A stretch of 64,000 nt of DNA. Origin: Ampelocalamus luodianensis. Taxonomy: Eukaryota > Streptophyta > Magnoliopsida > Poales > Poaceae. Both the position numbers and the translations under genes were made by a program. The stretch is taken from contig CM070628.1 in assembly GCA_036346255.1 (NCBI GenBank), forward strand, positions 11,547,840-11,611,839, in the 5' to 3' direction. Positions 56,238 to 64,000 of this stretch are shown in pieces. Below the pieces are notes generated by a model. The model was given only the letters and a program-made list of their open reading frames with translations. It searched no databases and was not told where the DNA came from. Each line of letters begins with the position of its first letter. The first letter of the stretch is position 1.

Positions 56238-59200
56238 GGCCCGCGGGGCGACGGGCGGCGCTGCGGTGGTGGCTGCTCTCCCTCGCCGGCGCCGGCGCCA
56301 CCGTCGCCGCCGCCGCCGCGCTGCTCGCCGTCGCCCTCCACGTCTCGTCCTTCGCCCCCGCCCCCGCCTCCTCCTCCGGTGCGCCCTACCACCTCTCCGA
56401 GGTATGTATAGTATGTATTTGTGTGGTCGGTCCTCCTCGACCCTCAGATTGAACTATCGGGGTGTGCTAACGGATCGCCTCCGCCGTCTCGATGCCGCAG
56501 CAGCCGCGGGAGGCCGAGGACTTGCATTGGGAGCAGGAGTTCGCGCCGCCGCAGCTTGCATCGCCGCAGTCGCGGAAGGTGATCGATTGCTCTCTACCGA
56601 TGCCGCGTCTCTTGCCGTTGTTGTTTTTTGAATTCGTGGTAGTCCATGACATGGGGATTAATCTCTAGATTTGACAGCTGGACGGCGCGGCCGATGACGC
56701 GGCGGAGAAGAGGCTGTGGCTGCCGGCGCCATCGCGCGGGTTCGTGCCCTGCGTCGCGGCGTCGCCGGAGTACAAACGTATGCGCATTGGCACCTCCTCT
56801 AATTATTCTATGTCGCCGATTGGCTCAAATTCTCGTGCGTCATTCTGATTCTGGTCATCTTGTTTTGCAGGTCCGGGGCCGTCGAGGGGGTATCTGCTCG
56901 TACACACCAATGGCGGGCTCAACCAGATGCGCGCCGGGGTAAGCCAGATCGGTGATTGGTTCGTCCTGTACAAAATCCTCTAGTTATGGCGACGTGGTAG
57001 TGTTTTGATTTGCGGGGATACGAACTATTGTTTGGTTTGCATTTGATGTGTTGACTTGCGTGGTGGAACCTAGCGTCCGTGCATGCGTGGTGTTTGATCA
57101 GAGATGACGGTTTTTTAAGCATGCACCATCAGTTTTTGTGGGCAGTGTTTGGTGGGGGTTCTGGTGCTAACGTGTCACACTCAGCTTCTGTGGGCAGTGT
57201 TTTGGTGCTTCAATCACCTGTAGTGGGGGACTCTGGTGCTAATGTATCACCCCCATTTAGAGATATGCTTGTGTAAACCGGAAATGGTGGTTGTGAAACC
57301 AAGTTGGTTGTTTTTCAAGTGGCTATTGCTTAACCGAGTTATCGTTTAAACATATTTGAATGGCTCAGTTGCATTCAGGATAAAGGCCTGAATATGGTTG
57401 GTGGGTGGATGCTATCTCAACACTGTTCGAAATTTCCTGTCCTGGTGTCGCATATTGAATGTCATAATCATTTCGCTTGTTGTGATAAATGGCAATTGTT
57501 TGAATGTGCTAGTGTCATGTTTGTGACATCACTTCAATCAATATCCTTTATTTCATTTACGGCATGCAAGAAAGCAGTATACTTGATAAAGAAAGGTGCT
57601 TGATTTGTTGGGACTTAGGAGAGAGCAAAAGCGATTACATTCTCTTTCGGTATGCAGATTGTTAAATAACTGACACCAATGTTTGTGGGCTCTCGAGTTT
57701 GATGTGACTTGAGTAAGATAGAAAAGCGGAAACATATCTTCATTGTTTGATTTATTTGATCTGGATGCTTTGTCATCTATCTAGTGTGTACAGAATTCCA
57801 TTTTTTTTTCTAAATCAATCATCAATTAATCATGTGCAAATTCACTTTAGATGCAAGAAACCTGCGTGCTTTCTTCTTTTTACTCATATGTTCTTATTCT
57901 TATGGCAGATAAGTGATATGGTAGCAGTTGCACGTATACTTAATGCTACACTCATAATTCCAGAGCTTGATAAGAAATCATTTTGGCTTGACAGAAGGTA
58001 AACACTGTGTTATTTTTTGCTCGAGCCCTTCCCTTAACTGATCTGAACTAACAGGACCATTTTTCAACATCAGCAACTTTTCAGATGTCTTTGATGAAGA
58101 ACACTTCATACATTCTTTGGCAAATGATGTGACAGTTGTGAAAAAATTGCCAAAGGAATTGGTGAAAGCTCCAAAGTCTGTTAGGCACTTCAAGAGTTGG
58201 TCGGGAGTAGACTATTACCAGGATGAGATTTCTCCACTGTGGGAGTACCGTCAGGTTTGGATTCAATTGCCCTTTTGCACTTGCCTACTAACCAGTTTTA
58301 AGCAGTAGTTGCTAGATGAAATTATTTGGTACTTTTATCCTGATAAAAGACTTGTATTAGGTCATTCGAGCTGCTAAGTCAGATTCACGCCTTGCAAACA
58401 ACTACCTTCCTCCTGACATTCAAAAGCTTCGCTGCCGGGCCTTTTTTCAGGCACTTAGATTTGCTCCCCCAATTGAAGCTTTAGGCAATGTAAATCCTTC
58501 ACTAATATGCTCCATCATGATGATTCCATAAAATATACAATACTATAGTAGAAGAGATGTATTGACAAGTAAAGATCAACGAATTTTGCAGCTATTGGTG
58601 GAAAGGATGAGATCATTTGGACCATACATTGCTTTGCATTTACGCTATGAGAAGGATATGCTTGCTTTTAGTGGGTGCACATATGGTCTGTCACAGACCG
58701 AATCAGAGGAACTTGCAGTGATCAGGCAAGGCCTTAAAATTTATTTTTAGTCACAAAAGGAAGTTGTTTTTAACTTTTCAAAGTCAACAAGATGTCACTT
58801 TGACCACTAAATTTTATTATCATGTTTTCGAAAAAAGTTATAAAAGTGTAATGTTATGAAAGTATTTTTCGTGACAAATTTACATATACCATTTTCGTAT
58901 ATCCAAACTACATATTTTAGATAATATCTTTTGTCAAAATTGATACGATTTGACAAAATTGATACGATTTGACTGCACGCATTCTATGACGACTTTCCTT
59001 TGTGACCGGAGGGAGTAGATAACATTATGTGATTGAATTCTTCTCTATTCGTACAGAGAAAACACAACCTACTGGAAGGTTAAAGACATTGATCCATTAG
59101 AACAAAGATCCCATGGTTATTGTCCCTTGACACCAAAGGAAGTTGGTATGTTTATTTCTTCCCTAGGATATCCATCAAGCACCCCAGTTTACATAGCTGC

Positions 59201-59931
59201 TGGGGAGATATATGGAGGTGAATCTCATATGGTTGATTTGCAATCACGATTCCCAATTCTGATGAAAAAGGTATGGATACTGCCATTTCGTATTGTCTAT
59301 TGCTTGTAATCTGACTTTCTTCAGTCAACATATGTTGTCTTCTCCATTTGCAGGAGAAACTTGCATCAGCTGAAGAACTGCAACCATTCAGCCAATATGC
59401 TTCTCAAATGGCAGCTTTAGACTATATTGTTTCGGTACAGAGTAATGTCTTTATTCCGTCGTATTCTGGGAATATGGCACGGGCTGTTGCAGGTCATCGG
59501 CGTTTTCTTGGCCACTGGAAAACAATCAGTCCTGATAGGTGAAACCATAAAAGAACACTCTCGGCATTTTTATGAAATTGTCTTACTCATCTCTTCTGGG
59601 TCTCATTGTGTTCTTTCTTCAATTCAGGAAAGCATTAGTTCGCTTGTTTGATAAAGTTGGCAGTGGATTACTCAAGGAAGGGGAAAAACTATCGCAAAGG
59701 ATAATAGACATCCACCGGAAAAGGTATTAAAGTAGGCATGAGAACTAAAAGACCATTGTTTTGCACTTTTGCGTCTATGTTTCTTATGTTGTTCTTGCTC
59801 TGTTCTTCAGGCAAGGCTCTCCGCGGAAGCGGAAAGGTCCTGTATCGGGAACAAAAGGCAGCGATAGGTTTCGGTCAGAAGAGGCATTTTATGAGAACCC
59901 TCTTCCCGATTGCCTGTCAATCGAGCAATGA
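56216..59931 (+). CDS. O-fucosyltransferase family protein
   Basis: Twelve exons: 56216-56401, 56501-56578, 56678-56777, 56871-56938, 57909-57997, 58074-58254, 58361-58489, 58592-58725, 59057-59270, 59354-59538, 59628-59723, 59811-59931, giving 526 aa with all phases matching. Introns are GT-AG except intron 8, which has a GC donor (ATCAG/GCAAGG). Residues 17-45 form one membrane segment after a basic start (MPLRRKVRPAGRR), as in type II Golgi glycosyltransferases. The plant O-FucT domain (PF10250) follows: GYLLVHTNGGLNQMRAG (128-144), VARILNATLIIPELD, the GDP-fucose-binding pattern HLRYEKDM (293-300), YIAAGEIYGG, and PSYSGNMARAVAGHRRF (428-443). The C-terminus has FYENPLPDCL. Family members transfer fucose or related sugars to proteins or cell-wall glycans; the acceptor cannot be told from sequence. 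The start was chosen for membrane-anchor placement and ATG context. No premature stop: likely functional. Confidence 0.93.
58751..59017. mobile_element. Stowaway-like MITE in intron 8
   Basis: The right end reads CCTTTGTGACCGGAGGGAGTA, whose inverse CTCCCTCCGGTCACAAAGG is the typical Stowaway terminus. The left end TCACAAAAGGAAGTTG is the partner, lacking the outer CTCCCTCC. TA dinucleotides flank the right end. The inside contains a tandem duplicate of TTGATACGATTTGAC. It sits in the intron with the GC donor. Confidence 0.7.
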
Positions 59932-61282
59932 TTCTCTTGTTAGCATCTAGTCACGGTGCCAATCATCCTCGCTGTCCCTGGTCACCATTCCTGGGACATA
60001 GAGCAACTCATAAACACAAAGGAAAGCGCATAGTGATAAAGTTCCACAGCATCAGAGTTTCTGCTTCAATGACATCACGCTCCAACGATTCGTTGGCGCG
60101 TCGTTGCCCAGATCTCTTCCGCATGATAAGTTGCCAAAGTATCAAAGATGGCAGCATAAGCATGTTCATAACAGGTGGGGGTAAACAGGAACATGCACAG
60201 CTGTACAGGGCTTTAGATGTAGCTGCGGTTTTAAGCTTGGGTAATTAATTACCTGTTGTAACTAGGAGTAATAACGAGGAGGAATAATTGAAGCAGCTTT
60301 AACACAACACTCACACACTCACTGGATGTAGTTTCTTGAGTTCCTTTCTTGGCATCATCTCTCGAACCCACTTTTCAGTGGAAGGGTGAGCTTAGATGAA
60401 CTGTATACACTGGGAAACATTGCACTAACCTGGAGCTGATAATACATGGCGTTTCTGATTTCTTGACAATATAAAAAGCCTGTACCAGAGAAACCTAACA
60501 GAATGCTGAATTTCATTCGACGTCTAGGTCTAGTTATTCTACCTGTTGTTTTTGTTTTTTTGTGATTTACACAATTCACAGGCAGTCGGTCAGTACATTG
60601 CACGAATTGTGGTGTACATTGCAACTCTGATCCGATTGGCACCGAGAACATCACAATTCACAAAGCAAAGCAAGAGATTAACGGAAGCCCTGACTTACTC
60701 GGTGGCAAATCCGGTTTGAGAACGCATACGGCTGTTCACACCAGCTTGCAGTTGCTACCCAGGAATCGAGCACTACAAAAGAACCAGTTAGATCATATTT
60801 CCATACATTTGAAGATATCCAGACCACATCTAACACTGCGTCCTCCATCTATCATTGTGGCCAGTCATGTTGAAACTAGAAACTAGAACAGTACAGTTCT
60901 TGTAAGAAGCAAAAAAACAGAGTATTCTCACAAGCAGCAGCAAAAACAGAGGTGCTCTGAAGTCTCAACCAAAAAAGAAGGATAAAAAACAGAGGATAAA
61001 CGCACAATTTCACAAACAATGAGCAAAGCAAGCTCACGACGACAAGATCAGGGAATAAAAGCGATAACGATCAGTAACCACTTATTTTTTTTTTACCACT
61101 AAAGCAGCTCCACACATCACATCAAACCTGGTAAACTAGCAAAGTTCATGACCAATTCGCCATCACAAGATCAGGAGAACTCCACAAGAAGAACAAGTAT
61201 GAGACATCGTCATAAAAAAGGCCCTCTCTCTCTCTCTCTCTCTCTCTCTCGCACCTCCATTAGCACTACAACCACTTAGTCC
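59932..61282. other. Intergenic region between convergent genes
   Basis: The first ~350 bases are probably 3' UTR of the O-fucosyltransferase gene (AATAA motifs near 60270-60290). 60360-61200 has no ORF of note. The last part is probably 3' UTR of the small heat-shock protein gene on the minus strand and includes a CT repeat (listed separately). No transposon ends were seen. Confidence 0.5.
61220..61249. repeat. (CT)n microsatellite in the heat-shock gene 3' region
   Basis: About 14 CT units, read as GA on the gene strand, lying some 35-60 bases after the stop codon. A second, shorter CT run lies at 62102-62121 in the 5' UTR, just before the ATG. Confidence 0.95.
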
Positions 61283-62099
61283 CTACTCGATCTTGACCTG
61301 GAACACGTCCTTGCGCTCCTCCTCCTTGACCTTGGGCACGGTCACCCTGAGCACGCCGTTCTTCATCTCCGCCCTGATCTGGTCCATCTTGAAGGCATCG
61401 GCGGCCACCTCGATGCGGCGGCTGTACCGCGGCGGCGCGGCGTCGTCGTCCTCCCCCGGCTCCTTATCGCCCTCGCCCTTGATCACCAGGCTGTTCTGTT
61501 CCGCCCACACCTTCACGTGCTCCTTCCCCAGCCCAGGCATCGGTACCTTCAGGTACACCGCATCGTCGTCCTCCTTCGCCACCCACCACCCGCGCCGCGG
61601 CGCCGCCGAGGAGAGCACGGCCGTCCCGGTCCCGGACGCCGCCGCGTCCTCCATCAGGGCCAGCAGCCGGCCCAGGCTCGTCGTTGCGCCGAACGAGTCG
61701 AGCACGTCTGGAGAAGAACAGCAAAAGCTGATCGGTACTCTGATTTGCTTCAGAAACTTGAACGAACGGAAAGAAACGGTCCACGCGCGCGAGGCGTGGG
61801 ACGAGGCGAGGATGCCTACCTGCTGAGAAGAGGCTGGGGGCGGCGAAGTCGCGGGCGCGGCGGCTGTCGTCGGCGGCAGTGTCGTCGTACTCGCGGCCGC
61901 TGTCGCCGCCGGACTCCTCCTCGTCGTAGCGGCGGAGCGGCGCGTCCTTGGTGTTGTACAGGCGGCGGGCGGAGGCGACGGCGGCCGGGCGGAGCGCGTA
62001 GTAGGCCACGGGTGCCCCGGAGGCGGACGGCTCGGCGAGGAGCAGCTTCTTGAGGAGGCTGGCTAGCGGCACCCCCCTGGAAGCGACGGTGGAAGCCAT
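61283..62099 (-). CDS. Mitochondrial small heat-shock protein (26-kDa class)
   Basis: Two exons on the minus strand: 62099-61820 and 61707-61283, with a 112-bp GT-AG intron, giving 234 aa. The first ~50 residues are rich in Ala, Ser, Leu and Arg with few acids and end in ASARRLYNT, a good mitochondrial presequence. LGRLLALMED (105-114) is typical of mitochondrial sHSPs. The alpha-crystallin domain (about 134-222) begins GWWVAKEDDDAVYLKVPMPG and ends with NGVLRVTVPK; the C-terminus is DVFQVKIE. Such proteins form oligomers that hold unfolding proteins in the mitochondrial matrix during heat stress. An acidic insert (EPGEDDD) lies in the domain loop. Heat-shock elements lie 144-191 bases upstream. 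It converges with the O-fucosyltransferase gene. Intact. Confidence 0.94.
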
Positions 62100-62242
62100 G
62101 GATCTCTCTCTCTCTCTCTCTGCGGGTGAGTTCTTGGGTTCTTGCGGTGCGAGTTGATGATGTGGTGGGGAATGGAAGGGCAAGGAGGTGGATTGTTTTG
62201 TAGGCCGGGCTTTCTTGGGGAAGGGGATGGAGAAGGGGTTTA

Positions 62243-62250
62243 GAAGGTTC
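62243..62250 (-). promoter_or_regulatory. Heat-shock element 1
   Basis: GAAGGTTC is an inverted pair of nGAAn units, the core recognised by heat-shock factors. It lies 144-151 bases before the ATG of the small heat-shock protein gene. Confidence 0.65.
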
Positions 62251-62277
62251 CGGAGGGCGCGGTTGGGGCCTCGAGGC

Positions 62278-62290
62278 TTCCAGAATGGAA
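62278..62290 (-). promoter_or_regulatory. Heat-shock element 2 (three units)
   Basis: TTCCAGAATGGAA: a perfect TTCnnGAA pair followed by another GAA two bases later. The palindromic part matches the consensus fully; the third GAA is in the same rather than alternating orientation. It lies 179-191 bases before the ATG. Confidence 0.7.
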
Positions 62291-62351
62291 GGTATGGGGA
62301 CTCCTACTTTACGATTCGTTTGGGGAAGGGGATGGAGAAGGGTTTTAGAAG

Positions 62352-63079
62352 CCAGATATATTGTTTGATGTAAGCACGTTTTTGTTAGGCAAAATGGGCC
62401 ATACGACACTCAAGTTTTTGTGTTATTAGCTGTTAAACATTCAAAATTATGTCTTTATCAAAAGATATTAAAATTATGTGGGTTATTTGCTGTAGGATAC
62501 TCTACTTATTAAAATAATATATCTATCAGAGAGTGTGTATGTGAAATGTCATGTTTGCCCCCTCCATCCTCTTGCATCCTTTTCTTCTTCCTACTCTCTT
62601 GGATTGAAATCCAACAGCCCCTTCCCCCTCTGCTGCCGCCTCCATACGTGGTTGCCTGCACCGAGGGCGGCGCCAGCAATGCCCGCATCCTCCTTCTTTG
62701 CCCGCCTTCACCTCCCCCACCGTCCCTTCTTCCCTATCATTGTCCGCCACATCTCCGGCAACCGAGGAAGGAGAGGAGAGGTGGCGCCCCTTGTGCCGCG
62801 CTCCATTGGCTCCACCACGTCGGCCACCTCGGGCTCGCCCCCTCCACGCGCCTCGCCGGCCACCTCAGGCCCCTTCGGCTCTACCTTAGGCCCCTTCGGC
62901 TCTACCTTAAGCGCCCTCGCTCCACCGACCCCCCTACGCAGTCGCCCACACTCTGGCCCCATGTCGTCTTCAAGCCGGCTTCGGTGGCTCCCACGCACAA
63001 CGCCACGTCGGCTCCACCAGCCACCATGCGTGGCCCTACGTGGGCTCCAACGGCCTCCGCGCGCGACGCGACGCTAGCT
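62352..63079. other. Upstream DNA and C-rich region
   Basis: 62380-62530 is AT-rich and looks like MITE debris (TTATTAAAATAATATA). 62560-63079 is C-rich, with overlapping ORFs of up to 183 codons in several frames. The frame that leads into the CYP74-like fragment has no convincing similarity here, though a decayed N-terminal part cannot be excluded. Confidence 0.35.
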
Positions 63080-63361
63080 CTAACAACCTCCCCGTGACGC
63101 CTCTCATCGACGACCTCCACGCGCTCCTCCATCTTCCCCTGCCGTCCTTCGTCATCAAGCCCGGCTATGACCTACTCTACCGCTTCGTCGAGAAGCACAG
63201 TGTCGACGTCGTCTCCATCGCCGAGAAGGAGCATGACATCGAGATGCCATCAACAACATCCTCTTCGTGCTGGTCTTTAACGCGTTCGATGACTTCTTCG
63301 TGGTCCTGCCGTTCCTAATCGCGAAGAGTGGGTTACAACCGCGACTCACGGAGGTGTAGCG
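63080..63361 (+). pseudogene. CYP74-like (allene oxide synthase / hydroperoxide lyase) fragment
   Basis: The frame 63088-63240 reads PLIDDLHALLHLPLPSF, VIKPGYDLLYRFVEKH and IAEKEHDIE. A one-base shift is then needed to continue with DAINNILFVLVFNAF (63244 onwards) and VVLPFLIAK, ending at TAG 63358-63360. The N-N-I-L-F...FNAF block corresponds to the I-helix region of the CYP74 enzymes that turn fatty-acid hydroperoxides into jasmonate precursors or aldehydes. The haem-binding C-terminal part is absent; an LTR begins at 63416. The family call rests on recognition of this block only. Confidence 0.55.
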
Positions 63362-63415
63362 GGTGCTAGGCAACGGCAACGAGATCAGGTTTGCGTGGTG
63401 ATGGAGATGCCATTG

Positions 63416-64000
63416 TGTCGGGACCCAAAATTATGATTCTGGAACCCTCTGTATATACTGCACTAGTCCAGGATCACGCTAGTGCACACAGTGTTAACAT
63501 AGGTAAATATCGATCCACACAAGCGATAAATAAAGTAAACGATTAGTTTGAGTAACAAATAAGGGTTTTGACCTTATGGTCGAGTTTACACTTATTAAGC
63601 CACGCAGGGCGAACAAAGAATAAACAGCAGCAGAACAGAAACAACTCTAGCGTAGATCCTATCAATTCACCACAGCAACCGATCGGGATCCGCACCTTAA
63701 CGATCAAGAACCTTCTACGAACTCCTCAAAGCGCACGAGAGCTCCTCCTCTTCAGAGGTTTGGGCGCAAGTTTTACAACAAGCGTGAGTACACAACCGTA
63801 CTCGCAAATCATACCACGGAATGCAATGTATAGATGCAGGCTTATTCCAAAAGAAAATGCTTCTGTGGCTCTTTTGCATAAAGGCAATATTTGCACTTGA
63901 ATACATTAATAGATTGAAAGCATAATTGAAAACAAATAGACAATATTAATTTAACAGTTGTTTTCACAAAGACACAAAGCCAAACAGATTGTTTCACATA
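63416..64000 (+). mobile_element. Start of an LTR retrotransposon running out of the window
   Basis: TGTCGGGACCCAAAATTATG is a common start of grass LTRs. The preceding bases CATTG (63411-63415) would be the left target duplication; the other copy lies outside the window. Several short ORFs have no motif. The LTR end is not reached, so family and length are unknown. Confidence 0.55.

Larger units (their letters stand above)
62215..62351. repeat. Direct repeat in the heat-shock gene promoter
   Basis: TTGGGGAAGGGGATGGAGAA followed by GGG(G)TTTTAGAAG occurs at 62215-62246 and again at 62320-62351, about 105 bases apart. The copies differ by one or two bases. Each ends in an AGAAG core that resembles half a heat-shock element. 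Confidence 0.85.

Noticed and set aside
1..64000. tRNA, rRNA or snRNA genes
   Set aside because: I looked for GTTCGAATC-type T-loop sequences and paired stems; the few partial matches (for example near 34490 and 35570) have no surrounding cloverleaf.

Overview
This is a stretch of plant nuclear DNA, almost certainly from a grass (Poaceae). The evidence is GT-AG introns, GC-rich first exons beside AT-rich intergenic DNA, and dense nested plant transposons: Ty1/copia, solo LTRs, MULEs with a plant mobile domain, hAT, Helitrons, and Tourist-, Stowaway- and Micron-like MITEs. No prokaryotic signals, CRISPR arrays, rRNA genes or convincing tRNA genes were found. The species cannot be named from the sequence alone.

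Intact genes: (1) a single-exon gene at 21273-21743 for a 156-aa Cys/His-motif plant protein of unknown function; (2) a 12-exon O-fucosyltransferase family gene on the + strand (CDS 56216-59931, 526 aa); (3) a two-exon mitochondrial small heat-shock protein gene on the - strand (61283-62099, 234 aa) with heat-shock elements upstream. The last two converge tail to tail and form the only real gene island. A possible terminal exon of another + strand gene lies at 16-68.

Gene remnants: the first exons of an MCM9-like helicase gene (- strand, 1163-2748), split by a solo LTR and cut off from its upstream DNA by a copia element; a ribosomal protein L26 (uL24) fragment carried inside a hAT element (47804-48049); a LINE-type RNase H piece (25430-25990); and a CYP74-like (allene oxide synthase / hydroperoxide lyase) fragment (63080-63361).

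Layout: 1-1041 possible gene end and a Helitron 3' terminus; 1163-7685 MCM9 pseudogene with solo LTR and a 4.9-kb copia element (- strand); 7.7-12.1 kb unassigned repeats; 12.1-14.3 kb Helitron-like copy 1; 14.35-21.02 kb decayed copia element (+ strand); 21.27-21.74 kb gene; 22.3-23.9 kb truncated MULE; 23.9-26.0 kb LTR-like and LINE pieces; 28.11-32.73 kb MULE with TIRs, 9-bp target duplication, mobile-domain and transposase remnants; 33.2-34.3 kb hAT MITE and Tourist MITE; 36.23-40.93 kb TIR-bounded element full of short repeats; 41.05-44.28 kb solo LTR containing a second, 2.3-kb solo LTR; 44.8-54.2 kb Helitron-like copies 2 and 3 in tandem, copy 2 carrying a hAT that itself carries another hAT, plus a small hAT and a Micron-like element; 54.9-55.8 kb foldback MITE and tandem repeats; 56.2-62.3 kb gene island; 63.4 kb to the end, start of another LTR element.

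No new enzymatic system was identified. The most informative content is the nesting: several insertions can be ordered in time, with target duplications and empty sites in related copies inside this same window. Removing the inner element restores an open frame in two cases, the MCM9 exon and a three-exon ORF in the outer hAT.
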